This document shows positions 8,943-19,367 of a stretch of 64,000 nt of DNA, piece after piece; positions within the stretch are counted from its first letter, which is position 1; each line of letters opens with the position of its first letter. The notes under the pieces are model-generated. The model saw nothing but the letters and a program-made list of their open reading frames with translations. It had not been told where the DNA came from and ran no database searches. A program made the translations under genes and the position numbers. Source of the stretch: Prochlorothrix hollandica PCC 9006 = CALU 1027 (GTDB lineage: Bacteria > Cyanobacteriota > Cyanobacteriia > Prochlorotrichales > Prochlorotrichaceae); NCBI RefSeq assembly GCF_000332315.1, contig NZ_KB235941.1, positions 785,416 to 849,415 of the forward strand, read 5' to 3'.

Positions 8943-9650
8943 CTATTGGCTGAGGGCTTTGATAAAGCGTTGTAAACCCACTAATAACCCTGGCTTTTGG
9001 GCCGTACTGCCGGTGCCCTCTTGAACTGCACCGCCATAGAGTAACTCTTCAATATCTTCGCTAGACGGCTTGGTGGGGAATTCTGCCCGCTGCTGGTAAA
9101 TCCCGTCCTCCTCCTGCCACACTTGCCAGGGGTGGGGATAACAGCGGAAGAGGATGGCTTGGTCTAAGGGCTGGAGATGGTAGCAAGGCTCGATCGTACT
9201 GAGGAAGCGATCGCGCAAACGACGACTGGCATAGCCAATGCCCACCACGCTCACATTCTCCAAACAAGGGTTCAGTAAAATCACAGGGCGGGGGCTAATG
9301 GCATCACAAATGCGTTCTACGTCTTCCACTTCCACCGATGAGGGTTCAATAAAAATAAAAAAGGTTTCTTCTGCCTGAACCTTGGTCTCCAGCAAACCGC
9401 GAATGCCATAGGGGGGATTGCCCCAGTCCCGGCGAGCCAGAGCCGCAGAACCCGCATCGGGAAACAGCAGACGCAACTGGGGTCCGAGGGCGATGAAAGG
9501 CTGAATAAATTGCTGGGCAACGGGCTGGATTTTGAGTTCGGGAATCTTAATTTCCACTTGCACGCGGCTATGGCCCGCATCCAAGGCAGCTTGGGCAGCG
9601 GCTTGGGCTTGGATGACGGTTTCGTTGAGATCGTTGGGCAGTTGTACCAT
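8943..9650 (-). CDS. DUF1995-family protein
   Basis: The 235-aa product matches the DUF1995 family of cyanobacteria and plastids. It has an N-terminal MVQLPNDLNETVIQAQAA, then RLLFPDAGSAALARRDW, TFFIFIEPSSVEVEDVERI, ILLNPCLEN and YHLQPLDQAILFRCYPHPW. Some plant members (LPA3) assist photosystem II assembly; the cyanobacterial function is not established. It is probably cytoplasmic, since no signal or membrane segment is seen. The frame also opens from a GTG at 9668, but the ATG at 9650 fits the family start better. Its short tail is Gly/Gln-rich. Confidence 0.8.
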   Translation of the reverse strand: MVQLPNDLNETVIQAQAAAQAALDAGHSRVQVEIKIPELKIQPVAQQFIQPFIALGPQLRLLFPDAGSAALARRDWGNPPYGIRGLLETKVQAEETFFIFIEPSSVEVEDVERICDAISPRPVILLNPCLENVSVVGIGYASRRLRDRFLSTIEPCYHLQPLDQAILFRCYPHPWQVWQEEDGIYQQRAEFPTKPSSEDIEELLYGGAVQEGTGSTAQKPGLLVGLQRFIKALSQ

Positions 9651-9786
9651 GGTTTTCGGGGGTATCACCGGGAGTCTTCCCGCAGGTTCACGTCGGTGTG
9701 AGTCGGTGTGAGTCAGGGTTGCCAGTCGTCACGGCTGATGTCGTCACGCCCCATTATGCCGTTTAGGGGGTATTATTCCCTAGCAG

Positions 9787-9970
9787 TACTCCTTAACCCA
9801 GGTTTATCCTCCAGGTTTTTCCTCTGTAACCCCAGGTTTTCCCTCTATCCCCCAGGTTTATACCCCAGGTTTTCCCTCTATAACCCCAGGTTCCCCCTCT
9901 ATAATCTATAATCCCAGGTTTTTCCTCTGTAACCCCAGGTTCCCCTCTATAACCCCAGGTTCCCCCTCTA
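9787..9970 (+). repeat. Degenerate tandem repeat of about 20 bp abutting the esterase start codon
   Basis: Units like CCCAGGTTTTCCCTCTATAA, with variants, are repeated about eight times. The last one reads CCCTCTATGG where others read CCCTCTATAA, so the ATG of the next gene (9970) is formed at the repeat edge. No normal ribosome site is visible in front of it. Confidence 0.8.
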
Positions 9971-10605
9971 TGGCTTCTTCTCTATCCGTCAAAACGGTTC
10001 GCCCTGCTCCCGACTGCACTCCCCCAGGGCAACTCGTGCTACTCCATGGTTGGGGAGCCAATGCTGATGATCTCCTGGGGATTGCGCCCCTGCTGGAGTT
10101 GCCCCAGTGGCTGATGTGCTGTCCGGATGGGCCGATGCAACACCCCCACCGAGATGATGGTCGCATGTGGTATGACTTGCAGACTCCCCAGTGGACTGGT
10201 TTGGGGGAAAGTCGTTCCCTGGTGATGGATTGGCTGCAAGCGTTGGAACAGTCCACCGGCGTGCCTCTGGATCGGACTATTTTGGTGGGATTTTCCCAGG
10301 GGGCGGCCATGGCGTTGGATATCGGCCTACAGGTGCCCGTGGCGGCGGTGGTGATGCTCAGTGGCTATTTGCACCCCGAACTGACGGTGAATCAGGATCG
10401 ACTCCCCCCGGTTTTGGTGATCCATGGGCGAGAGGATCAAGTCGTGCCCCTGGCGGCAGCCCAGGACACCCAGGCATTTCTGGGGCAGATCCAAGCCCCC
10501 TACACTTATCAAGAGTTGACCATGGGCCATGAGATTAATCTGACGGCGATCGCCCTAACACGGAATTTCATCCAGGAGAGGCTAGCCGCTTGGGATAGTC
10601 CCTAA
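9970..10605 (+). CDS. Alpha/beta hydrolase, carboxylesterase/phospholipase type
   Basis: The 211-aa protein has the compact Abhydrolase_2 fold of YpfH/carboxylesterase-type enzymes: LVLLHGWGANADDLLG near the start (oxyanion region), the nucleophile elbow VGFSQGAAMALDIG with Ser, VLVIHGREDQVVP with the acid Asp, and the histidine in MGHEIN. All three catalytic residues are present. No signal peptide is seen, so it is cytoplasmic. Substrates of the family are short acyl esters or lysophospholipids; the real one is unknown. The gene begins directly at a tandem repeat. Confidence 0.88.
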   Translation: MASSLSVKTVRPAPDCTPPGQLVLLHGWGANADDLLGIAPLLELPQWLMCCPDGPMQHPHRDDGRMWYDLQTPQWTGLGESRSLVMDWLQALEQSTGVPLDRTILVGFSQGAAMALDIGLQVPVAAVVMLSGYLHPELTVNQDRLPPVLVIHGREDQVVPLAAAQDTQAFLGQIQAPYTYQELTMGHEINLTAIALTRNFIQERLAAWDSP

Positions 10606-10652
10606 GCATTAGTCTTTTGCAGCATTAGTCTTTTGCAGCATTAGTCTTTTGC
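10605..10652. repeat. 16-bp tandem repeat, 3 units
   Basis: AGCATTAGTCTTTTGC occurs three times in a row, starting in the last bases of the esterase stop region. The unit is not divisible by three and lies outside any gene. Confidence 0.9.
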
Positions 10653-10770
10653 AGCCGAGATCCCCGGTTTCTGGGGCGGGATGGTCAACGGGTCTGCGTT
10701 GTTCAAAATTCCAGCCCATCGGTTTATGGTTCCGGCGATGGTTCGGGCGATGGTTTGGGCTGGTCATACC

Positions 10771-10810
10771 AAAAAAACTGTGTAGCTTTAGGGGTTACAC
10801 AGTTTTTTTT
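10771..10810. terminator. Bidirectional rho-independent terminator
   Basis: AAAAAAACTGTGTA and TACACAGTTTTTTTT flank a loop of GCTTTAGGGGT. The stem has A and T tails on both sides, so it can stop transcription from the esterase side (+) and from the ferredoxin side (-). Confidence 0.8.
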
Positions 10811-10894
10811 GCTTTATTTTTAGCCCCGTTAGGGATAGGAAATTCCCCCCAGGGGACTCAGCCTTTGGAATCAGTGGCGAAATCCCCTACCCCT

Positions 10895-11014
10895 TGAGGC
10901 CAAGCCTCGGTATAGGAGGCCAAGCTTGGTTATACGAAGCAAAGCTTGGTTATACGAAGCAAAGCCTGGGTATACGAAGCAAAGCCTGGGTATACGAAGC
11001 AAAGCCTGGGTATA
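10895..11014. repeat. 20-bp tandem repeat, 6 units
   Basis: Six units of CAAAGCCTGGGTATACGAAG type, with more diverged ones at the left, lie downstream of petF. No reading frame or RNA structure is obvious beyond the AGCCTNGG motif of each unit. Confidence 0.9.
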
Positions 11015-11081
11015 GATGAGTGGACTTGTCTAAAAAACCGATAATCCCCAGGAAGGACTGCCTTTGGGGGTTTAGATCGGT

Positions 11082-11886
<805 letters not shown>

Positions 11887-12918
11887 ATGGTTATGGTTTG
11901 TCATCATCAATGGGATATTGAGAGTCCAGATCCTGCCCAGCCCATCGCTGTGGGCATTATGGGCACGGGCTATGCCGCCAAGATCCGGGCTACCGTCCTT
12001 GGGGAAAACCCCCAGTGGCGCGTGGTGGGTCTGGCGGGCCGCGATCGCGATCGCACCGAAGCCTTGGGGACAGACCTGGGGGTAACCGCCTATAGCCCAG
12101 AGGACTTACTAGCCCAGCCCGGTTTGGATCTGGTGGTGGTGACGACGGTGAACGCCAACCATGGCCATTGGGTACGATCGGCCCTGGAGCGGGGTCTCCA
12201 TGTGGTGGTGGACTATCCCCTCTGCTTGGATCTGGCGGAAGCAAAGGAGCTGATGGCCCTGGCCCAACGGCAACGGCGACTGCTCCATGTGGAGCATATT
12301 GAGCTGCTGGGGGGCTTGCACCAAAGTTTGAAGGCCCACCTGGGATCCATCGGTACGCCCCGCTTTGTGCGCTATGGAACCCTCAGCGTCGATCGCCCTG
12401 CCCCCGATCGCTGGACCTATCGCCGCAGTCAGTTTGGCTTTCCCTTCATTGGCGCTTTATCCCGCATTCACCGCCTCACGGATGCTTTCGGCCCTGTGGC
12501 TTCCGTCAGTTGCCAAGCCCAGTTTTGGCCCTTACCTGCACCGGGCAGTCCGCCGGACGATCGCTTCCGCACCTGTCTCTGTACAGCCCAACTCTTTTTC
12601 ACCAGTGGTGTTTTGGCCACGGTGACCTATGGCAAGGGGGAAGCCCTGTGGCGGGCTGAGCGCTATTTGGATGTGCAGGGGGATGGGGGTGCCCTGCGCT
12701 TTGAGGGGGATGAGGGGACGTTAATCACGGCGGCGGGGGAAACGCCGATCGCCGTGGCAGGGCGGCGCGGTCTCTTTGCCCAAGATAGCCAGGGGGTTTT
12801 AGATCTCCTGCGCCACAACAAACCCCTCTATGTGCAGCCCCAAGCCAGTTTGTATGCCCTAACGGTGGCGGATGCGGCTCGCCGCAGCGCTGAAACGGGT
12901 CAGGTTCAGGTGTTGTAG
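11887..12918 (+). CDS. bvdR: Biliverdin reductase BvdR
   Basis: The 343-aa protein is a Gfo/Idh/MocA-fold reductase that makes bilirubin from biliverdin with NAD(P)H. The nucleotide site is VGIMGTGYAAKIRATVLG near residue 24. The stretches RLLHVEHIELLGGLHQ, RWTYRRSQFGFPFIGALSRI, and RRGLFAQDSQGVLD followed by NKPLYVQPQASLYALTVAD correspond closely to the Synechocystis BvdR sequence as I recall it. A GTG at 11860 would add nine residues; ATG codons at 11887 and 11893 fit better, but no ribosome site decides. In cyanobacteria the enzyme links haem breakdown to phycobiliprotein homeostasis. No bilin gene is adjacent. Confidence 0.88.
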   Translation: MVMVCHHQWDIESPDPAQPIAVGIMGTGYAAKIRATVLGENPQWRVVGLAGRDRDRTEALGTDLGVTAYSPEDLLAQPGLDLVVVTTVNANHGHWVRSALERGLHVVVDYPLCLDLAEAKELMALAQRQRRLLHVEHIELLGGLHQSLKAHLGSIGTPRFVRYGTLSVDRPAPDRWTYRRSQFGFPFIGALSRIHRLTDAFGPVASVSCQAQFWPLPAPGSPPDDRFRTCLCTAQLFFTSGVLATVTYGKGEALWRAERYLDVQGDGGALRFEGDEGTLITAAGETPIAVAGRRGLFAQDSQGVLDLLRHNKPLYVQPQASLYALTVADAARRSAETGQVQVL

Positions 12919-13195
12919 GCTGGTGTTGTAGGCTGGCGGAATTGTAAGACGGCTGGTCAGCGTTTGGTTTGCTGGCAAGGTCTGGGAGCCGAGAGAGTCC
13001 CCTCCCCGGGGTGGCGTAAAACTTTGCTATATCAAGCGATCGTAACTTTTCCCCCCCAGTGCCTAGCAACATCAAAGTATTAATGGCAGAATGAAGGTTA
13101 AATGCATCCTATGATACAAAACGCAACATTAAGCTGAAGACGTTATCAAGTACAGGTTTTAAGGTTCCAGCCCCCACCCAATTTCTTTCCTTGCC

Positions 13196-15064
13196 ATGAA
13201 GTCCACCGACCAAGCCCAAAGCATTACTAAGCAACGTGCCACCGGGGCGTATGCCCTGATCGACAGCCTCAAGCGCCACGGTGTTCGCCACATTTTTGGC
13301 TATCCCGGTGGTGCCATTTTGCCCATTTACGATGCCCTTTACCTGGCAGAAGTCGAAGGGGACATCCAACATATTCTTGTGCGCCATGAGCAGGGGGGAT
13401 CCCATGCGGCAGATGCCTATGCGCGGGCTACGGGGAAAGTGGGGGTGTGCTTTGGCACCTCTGGTCCTGGGGCCACTAACCTGGTGACCGGCATCGCCAC
13501 CGCCCAAATGGACTCCATTCCCATGGTGGTGATCACGGGCCAAGTGCCCCGCGCCGCCATCGGCACCGATGCCTTCCAGGAAACTGATATCTATGGCATT
13601 ACCCTGCCGATCGTCAAACATTCCTATGTGGTGCGGGATCCCCAGGATATGGCCCGCATTGTGGCGGAAGCGTTCCACATTGCCAGCACCGGTCGCCCGG
13701 GTCCCGTCTTAATTGATGTGCCCAAGGATGTGGGGCTGGAGGAATTTGACTATGTGCCCGTGGAGCCGGGGAGTATTCGTCTGGCGGGCTACCGTCCGAC
13801 GGTGAAGGGGAACCCCAAGCAAATTAACCAGGCGGTGCACCTGATCCAAGACTCGAAGCGGCCTCTGCTCTATGTGGGTGGGGGGGCGATCGCCGCCGGT
13901 GCCCACAGCGAAATTCAGGAACTCGCCAACCAGTTCAAAATCCCCGTCACCACCACCCTGATGGGCAAAGGTGCCTTTGACGAAAACCACCCCCTGGCCC
14001 TGGGGATGTTGGGGATGCATGGGACTGCCTATGCCAACTTTGCCGTCAGTGAGTGCGATTTGTTGATCGCGGTGGGGGCACGGTTCGACGATCGGGTGAC
14101 CGGTAAGCTGGATCAATTTGCCGCCAAGGCTAAGGTGATCCACATCGACATCGACCCCGCCGAGGTGGGCAAAAATCGCCTGCCGGAGGTGCCGATCGTC
14201 GGTGATGTGCGTCAGGTTTTGGTGGATATGTTGCGGCGGGTTAAGGAAGTGGGAGACCAGGGATCCCAAGACCAAACCCAGCCCTGGCTGACCCGCATTG
14301 AGCAGTGGAAACACCTCTATCCCCTCACGGTGCCCTCCTATCCCGACATCATTTCTCCCCAGGAAGTGATCGTAGGGGTTCACCGCCAAGCCCCCCATGC
14401 CTACTACACCACTGATGTGGGGCAACACCAAATGTGGGCGGCCCAGTTCCTCAAAAACGGACCTCGCCGCTGGATCTCTAGTGCCGGTCTGGGCACCATG
14501 GGCTTTGGGATGCCTGCGGCCCTGGGGGTTCAGGTGGCCTTGCCCCAGGAAACGGTGATTTGTATTGCCGGGGATGCCAGCATTCTGATGAATATTCAGG
14601 AACTAGCCACCCTGGCCCAATACAAGATTTCGGCCAAAATTGTCATTGTCAATAATGGCTGGCAGGGGATGGTGCGCCAGTGGCAGGAAGCGTTCTATGG
14701 GGAGCGCTATTCGTCCTCTAATATGCAGCCGGGGATGCCCGATTTTGTCAAGGTGGCGGAAGCCTTTGGGGTCAAGGGGCTGTTGGTGGAGGAGCGTTGT
14801 GATCTGGAGGGGGCGATCGCCCAAATGCTTGCCCATGACGGTCCGGTGTTGCTGGATGTGCGGGTGAAGCGGGATGAGAACTGTTACCCCATGGTGGCTC
14901 CTGGGAAGACGAATTCCCAAATGTTAGGTCTGCCCAGCCATCCCCAGGATGTCAATGCACCGTCGGTGCTGGAATGTCCGGGCTGTGGCGCGAAGAATGT
15001 GGTGACGAATCGTTTCTGTCCGGAGTGTGGCACCCAAATCACTCTCCCCAGCCAGGATCAGTAG
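13196..15064 (+). CDS. ilvB: Acetolactate synthase large subunit IlvB with a C-terminal zinc ribbon
   Basis: IlvB makes 2-acetolactate or 2-aceto-2-hydroxybutyrate with ThDP and FAD in valine, leucine and isoleucine synthesis. The 622-aa protein shows [15 protein letters not shown], the ThDP glutamate in [30 protein letters not shown], and the Mg-binding [12 protein letters not shown] followed by [16 protein letters not shown]. The core ends near residue 580. About 35 further residues form a CxxC...CxxC ribbon (ECPGCGAK and RFCPECGTQ). The usual small regulatory subunit (IlvH) is not in the window. The ATG at 13196 is the first in the frame and fits the family. Confidence 0.96.
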   Translation: MKSTDQAQSITKQRATGAYALIDSLKRHGVRHIFGYPGGAILPIYDALYLAEVEGDIQHILVRHEQGGSHAADAYARATGKVGVCFGTSGPGATNLVTGIATAQMDSIPMVVITGQVPRAAIGTDAFQETDIYGITLPIVKHSYVVRDPQDMARIVAEAFHIASTGRPGPVLIDVPKDVGLEEFDYVPVEPGSIRLAGYRPTVKGNPKQINQAVHLIQDSKRPLLYVGGGAIAAGAHSEIQELANQFKIPVTTTLMGKGAFDENHPLALGMLGMHGTAYANFAVSECDLLIAVGARFDDRVTGKLDQFAAKAKVIHIDIDPAEVGKNRLPEVPIVGDVRQVLVDMLRRVKEVGDQGSQDQTQPWLTRIEQWKHLYPLTVPSYPDIISPQEVIVGVHRQAPHAYYTTDVGQHQMWAAQFLKNGPRRWISSAGLGTMGFGMPAALGVQVALPQETVICIAGDASILMNIQELATLAQYKISAKIVIVNNGWQGMVRQWQEAFYGERYSSSNMQPGMPDFVKVAEAFGVKGLLVEERCDLEGAIAQMLAHDGPVLLDVRVKRDENCYPMVAPGKTNSQMLGLPSHPQDVNAPSVLECPGCGAKNVVTNRFCPECGTQITLPSQDQ

Positions 15065-15381
15065 TCAGGATTAGTAGTCAGGATCAGTAGTTTGGGTTGT
15101 TTGGGCGATCGTATTACGTTGTTGAGCGCAATGCGATCGTCCAATTCCACCCACCCCAGCCACTGCAATCAGTCATACTATCGCTCTCTACGCTCTGCGG
15201 GGGAATGCCGCCCGTGGCGATCCTGCGCCCCCTCTCTCTGGGACGCTCCAGCGTCCAGCAGACTGTACCCACGCCGGAGCATGGGCACAATGGGAAGCGA
15301 CGCAAACCCGTAACGAAATTCCAAGGGTTTTAGGAGATCTGTGAGTCAACTTTTGTCAGTCAACTAAGGTCTCAGCTATTT
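15065..15381. other. Gap with a dispersed repeat
   Basis: The stretch starts with short AGTAGTCAGGAT repeats (15062-15093), then carries one copy of the GACGCTCCAGCGTC...CCGGAGCA dispersed repeat (about 15235-15300; related copies at 1676 and 34466). No gene is supported. Confidence 0.6.
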
Positions 15382-15858
15382 TTACCGACGTTGTGCCCGA
15401 TCGGGACAAAGCTCCCTCATAGCAATGTTGAGAGATTTTAATAGATGCTCTTGCTCAGCCCAGTCACTGTCAGTGGCATTGACAATAATTGCCCTAGCAA
15501 CAACAGCAACAGCCAAAAATTTCCGATCAGATGGATCCATAGAGTTGAGAGGCAGTTCTTGGAATCCTCGGCTGTCATCAGACGTTTCAGGGCCGATCTG
15601 AACACGATGAATCAATGGGTCGCAATATTGATAGTCATGGAGATACTTAAAGAATTCATCTCCTACTCCAGGCTCCCCTGAATAGTTTAAGTGTTTTGCA
15701 TATTCTTCCATGATCAGTCCTAATTGATCTATGGATATGGTGATTTTCCGATAAGTGCTGATGAACTCAATACAATGAAGCTGGCACTGCAATGATGCAT
15801 GAGTATGGCGACCATTGGCACTAATCAGAACGTTCGTGTCAACCACAAACTCAGTCAT
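15382..15858 (-). CDS. PIN-domain nuclease-like protein, partner of the upstream ATPase
   Basis: The 158-aa product has the four acidic positions of a PIN nuclease: D7 in VVDTNVLIS, E51/E52 in IMEEYAKHL, D111 in DPSDRKFLAVAV, and D130/D132 in NATDSDW. PIN domains cut RNA, commonly as toxins or effectors. It overlaps the ATPase gene by four bases (ATGA at 15855-15858), so translation is coupled and the products probably work together. There is no small antitoxin gene next to it; the ATPase may be the regulator. Base composition is lower in GC than the flanks. The exact PIN subfamily is not recognised. Confidence 0.8.
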   Translation of the reverse strand: MTEFVVDTNVLISANGRHTHASLQCQLHCIEFISTYRKITISIDQLGLIMEEYAKHLNYSGEPGVGDEFFKYLHDYQYCDPLIHRVQIGPETSDDSRGFQELPLNSMDPSDRKFLAVAVVARAIIVNATDSDWAEQEHLLKSLNIAMRELCPDRAQRR

Positions 15859-17231
15859 ACTGGTTGATTCTCCTGCTGAATCTTGCGCTGGAGTGTGGCC
15901 ATGCGAGTTGCTGTTATTTCGCCGAGTCCATCGCCAAAAAAATCTTGTGGCCAGTTTTGGATCTCTCCGAATTGGTTGACGTGGAGATCTTGAAGCTGGG
16001 ATCTACCGTCTACTCGATCGCAAAAATAAAGCTTAATATCTGGCGCTAGATATTCACCTTCAGCAACTCGCCGCTGGAAACGCCGCAGGAGATGTTCACT
16101 GTGGCTCTCAACAACAATACTCAGGTTGCGATGGTGGGCAACTTGGAGTAAGACATCAGCTAAACCACTTTGGGCCGAGGGATGCAAATGGATTTCCGGT
16201 TGTTCCATGATAATAATACTGCCCTCAGGAACATAATAGACCAGAACTAACACAGGCAGAATTTGCGACACACCAAACCCAACATCGGCGAGGTTGACCG
16301 GAAGACTCCCCTTGTCTGTCGTGACCTTAACCTCATAGAGGCTAGACTCAGGGGAGATTGCTGACACAAAAAAATCTTCAATTAAGCCCAGTTCTTTGAG
16401 CCAGTGCGCAACCATTTCTTCTAGTGTTTTATAATGTCCCCTTTTTCTAAGATTACGTTTCTCACCCCTAGAGTTGGCGGCAAGGATAGCGTCTATGGCT
16501 CGTTCTCCCCGGTAACCCACATCCCAAGGCTGTACCCTAGACCACTGATAGTTGCGCTGAGGGGGTTCCCGCAGTGGTCCTAAGTAGTAGATTTTATTGA
16601 TCAAGTCTTCATATTCCTGCTCTAGAAAGCCCAGGAAATTAGCATTCTGGTGGTAGGTTTTGACTTGATCCGGAAAAAGGTGGGTTTTGATGGGTGCAGG
16701 AAGTTTCCAGACCCGACCTTTGTGGCGAATAAACTGGAATTTCTTGTCTGGTTTCCCCGTTGCTTCCAGGAGATAATCTGATGAATTTGATCCTTTTCGC
16801 ATTTCAAATTTATAGTTATCAAAAAAATAAGCTAAAATCTGGGTTTGAATATCCTGTTTCTCGATCTCGATCTCTACTTTTATAGAAAGCTGATCCCCAG
16901 AAAAGAGAATATCTGTCTGTTTGCCAACGGGATCAGAAATTTTTAGCTGTTGGGGAAGCTGCCAGGTGAGTTCCCACTTCAGGATGGAGGAGCTAGCAGG
17001 GTGGTGGAGAATCTGTTGGGAAGTGCCTAGGTTAACGAGTTCATTGGCTCCACCGAGGTGTAGGGTTAAGCCTTGATCGGTTGCTTCTTTGGTTTGCTTC
17101 AGGAGCAATAGAAATTGGAGGATGCTAGTTTTACCGGAGCTGTTACGCCCAAAGATCCCTGTGATGCGGCCAAATTGAATATTAAGGTCAGACCAAGCTT
17201 TGAAGTTCTGGAGATGTAGTGTCTTAAGCAT
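15855..17231 (-). CDS. AAA/ABC-type ATPase (DUF3696-like), paired with the PIN protein
   Basis: The 458-aa protein begins MLKTLHLQNFKAWSDLNIQF, typical of SMC/RecF-like ATPases. Walker A is GRNSSGKTS at residues 28-36, a Q-loop-like QFLLLLKQ follows, and the C-terminal half has DVGFGVSQILPVLV (signature-like) and Walker B in SIIIMEQPEIHLHP. The switch histidine is in VVESHSEHLLRR. The layout matches DUF3696-type ATPases found in defence islands. It is the first gene of a two-gene unit with the PIN protein. The likely role is sensing or remodelling that gates the nuclease, but that is inference. The TPR or transport functions of classic ABC proteins are not indicated. Confidence 0.85.
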   Translation of the reverse strand: MLKTLHLQNFKAWSDLNIQFGRITGIFGRNSSGKTSILQFLLLLKQTKEATDQGLTLHLGGANELVNLGTSQQILHHPASSSILKWELTWQLPQQLKISDPVGKQTDILFSGDQLSIKVEIEIEKQDIQTQILAYFFDNYKFEMRKGSNSSDYLLEATGKPDKKFQFIRHKGRVWKLPAPIKTHLFPDQVKTYHQNANFLGFLEQEYEDLINKIYYLGPLREPPQRNYQWSRVQPWDVGYRGERAIDAILAANSRGEKRNLRKRGHYKTLEEMVAHWLKELGLIEDFFVSAISPESSLYEVKVTTDKGSLPVNLADVGFGVSQILPVLVLVYYVPEGSIIIMEQPEIHLHPSAQSGLADVLLQVAHHRNLSIVVESHSEHLLRRFQRRVAEGEYLAPDIKLYFCDRVDGRSQLQDLHVNQFGEIQNWPQDFFGDGLGEITATRMATLQRKIQQENQPV

Positions 17232-17328
17232 AGGCTTTCTGGTAACTATTCAGGGATCCACGGAGGAATGCAACCTTCAGGATTTAAAAATCTACGATCG
17301 TCGCATCTGAGGCCATTTTAACCCTCGA

Positions 17329-17431
17329 TACAGCAACCCTAAATCAGTTGTAGGCATCTCGATGGCTGAAACCCTTGGTGTGGTGTGCCCCCGGAGGGGG
17401 CACACCACACGACCCATTTAGGACTGCTGTA
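17329..17431. mobile_element. TA-flanked MITE (family A), copy 2
   Basis: Starts TACAGCAACCCTAAATC and ends ATTTAGGACTGCTGTA, 103 bp, reversed relative to copy 1. It lies just upstream of the ATPase-PIN unit, between that unit and the chemoreceptor gene. The rest of the 17232-17625 gap shows no gene. Confidence 0.8.
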
Positions 17432-17625
17432 GAAGGGCTGAAACCCACTCCCCTGAATTGTGACAGCCTGAGTTTACCCTAGATCAAGCCTTGATCAAGC
17501 CTTGGATTAGGATTGTTCCCCTTAGCAATCGGAACGATCGCACGGATGACAGGGATCTCCACTCGCTGGGTCTGCCTGCCATCCGTTAACCTCGATCAAG
17601 AGCGGTGCCTAGGATTTAGTAACAC

Positions 17626-19098
17626 CTAAACCATGGATTTCAGTCGCTCCATGGTGTGATTAAGCTGCTGCATTCCCACCTTAGTTTGGCCAATACTGCC
17701 CGTCGTTTCCGCCGCCGCCCGGTTGAGGTTGCGAATCGCCATCACCACCTCCTGGATCGCCTTGACCTGCTGTTCCGCACTGAGGGCAATTTGCTGACCA
17801 CTGATCATCATCGTTTCCGCCCCCTGGGCCACCCGATCGAAGGCATGGGCACTAATTTCCACCACCTGCACACTGGACTCTGCGGTTTGGGTTCCCTGTT
17901 GCGTCACCACCACCGTCGAACTAATGGCGGATTGGATATCAGTCACCAGCACATTAATCTTCTCACTCGCTTGTTTGCTTTGATCCGCCAATTTCCGGAT
18001 CTCCTGGGCCACAATGGCAAACCCCTTGCCCTGGCTCCCCGCCCGCACAGCTTCCACCGCCGCATTGAGGGCCAGCATATTGGTTTGGTTAGCTAAATTA
18101 CTGACCAACTCGGCAATCGTGCCAATTTGCTGGGTTTGTTCGCTGAGATGGACAATGCGATCGGCAATGGTTTCCACCTTGTGCCGCAGATCTTGGATAC
18201 TATCCAGGGTTTGGCTCACCGCCTGGGTTCCATTTTGGGTCAAGGTGAGGGATTCCTTGGAACCGAGGGCCACACTTTCGGCCTGTTGCGCTGTATTTTT
18301 GGCAAAAGCATTTAATTGCTCCATCGTCGTCGCGGTTTCTTGGACAGAGCTGGCCTGTTGGGCACTAATGCGTTCATGTTCCTCCGTCGCACTGGCAATT
18401 TCACTGGCTGCACCTGCCACAGCATCAATGGTCTCCCGGAGGGCAGCGGTCACCATGCGGCTGAATAAATAGCCCAGGGGTGAAGCCAGGATCAGGGACC
18501 CCACCAACAGGGTCAGAAAGGCATTGCGGGTCCAGATGTAGAGTTGGGCCGCATTTTGGCGTTCCGTCGCTGCTACCCTCAGTTGCAGATCGCTGAGTTC
18601 CTGGATTTTGGTGGTTAAGGGATCGATGACGGCATAGAGGGGACCGTCAAAGGCGACTAGGGCTTCAGGGGTTCCTGTTTGCAGCAGTTGTTGTAACTGG
18701 GCAATATCGACATCGGCTGCTTGAAACAACACTTCTGCTTCCTGCACTAACTTCTCTTCGTCGGGAGTCAGTTTGGTTTGGGTATAGGTTTGCCAGTTTT
18801 GTTCAATGGTCAGGGAGGCGCTATTAATGGCACTGAGCGCCTGGGCCATGGTCCACTCTTTGCCATGGGCTTTGTTGATGGCATCAATGACGGATACGGC
18901 GTAGGCATCGGAAATTGTTTTGAGTTGTTGGAGGGGAACCACCCGATCGTCGTAAATCGTTCCCACACTGCGATCGATCCGGCTGAAGGAATAGAGAGAA
19001 AAACCACCGATAAAAGCAATGGCGATCGCAGGTACTGCAAACCCAATGTAGAGCTTAGTACTCAACTTTTGGGTTGTTGAATTAGGGGACTGCACCAT
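17626..19098 (-). CDS. Methyl-accepting chemotaxis protein
   Basis: The 490-aa receptor has an N-terminal transmembrane helix (about 17-37) and a four-helix-bundle sensor domain. A second helix (about 190-210, [18 protein letters not shown]) and a cytoplasmic signalling domain follow. The tip of the hairpin is the highly conserved [20 protein letters not shown]. Methylation-helix Glu/Gln pairs are spread around it. It would signal through CheW/CheA to the pilus or phototaxis machinery; no che gene is nearby. The ATG at 19098 has AGGAGG at ideal spacing. The stimulus is unknown. Confidence 0.95.
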   Translation of the reverse strand: MVQSPNSTTQKLSTKLYIGFAVPAIAIAFIGGFSLYSFSRIDRSVGTIYDDRVVPLQQLKTISDAYAVSVIDAINKAHGKEWTMAQALSAINSASLTIEQNWQTYTQTKLTPDEEKLVQEAEVLFQAADVDIAQLQQLLQTGTPEALVAFDGPLYAVIDPLTTKIQELSDLQLRVAATERQNAAQLYIWTRNAFLTLLVGSLILASPLGYLFSRMVTAALRETIDAVAGAASEIASATEEHERISAQQASSVQETATTMEQLNAFAKNTAQQAESVALGSKESLTLTQNGTQAVSQTLDSIQDLRHKVETIADRIVHLSEQTQQIGTIAELVSNLANQTNMLALNAAVEAVRAGSQGKGFAIVAQEIRKLADQSKQASEKINVLVTDIQSAISSTVVVTQQGTQTAESSVQVVEISAHAFDRVAQGAETMMISGQQIALSAEQQVKAIQEVVMAIRNLNRAAAETTGSIGQTKVGMQQLNHTMERLKSMV

Positions 19099-19256
19099 AT
19101 ATCCTCCTCAGATACCAGAGGTGCCATTTTTCAAATGCTGAAGTGTGGGTCTAAGATTTTAATAATACACTTTGCCTATTGTCCGAGTTTAATCAGGGAT
19201 TTTGTTAAAAAAGATACAAAAATCAAGACAGACATTCACACACACAGCCACCCGAT

Positions 19257-19359
19257 ACAGCAGTCCTAAATCAGTTGTAGGCATCTCGAGGGCTGAAACC
19301 CTTGGTGTGGTGTGCCCCTGGAGGGGGGACACCACACGACCTATTTAGGATTGCTGTAG
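19257..19359. mobile_element. TA-flanked MITE (family A), copy 3
   Basis: Starts TACAGCAGTCCTAAATC and ends ATTTAGGATTGCTGTA, 103 bp. It lies between the chemoreceptor and the hydrolase gene, so both flanking regions of the receptor carry a copy. Confidence 0.8.
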
Positions 19360-19367
19360 GGGTGGAG

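Noticed and set aside
13109-15000. Long minus-strand open frames opposite ilvB (also opposite leuA and chlH)
   Set aside because: They are mirror frames of GC-rich coding DNA; the plus-strand proteins match known families from end to end.
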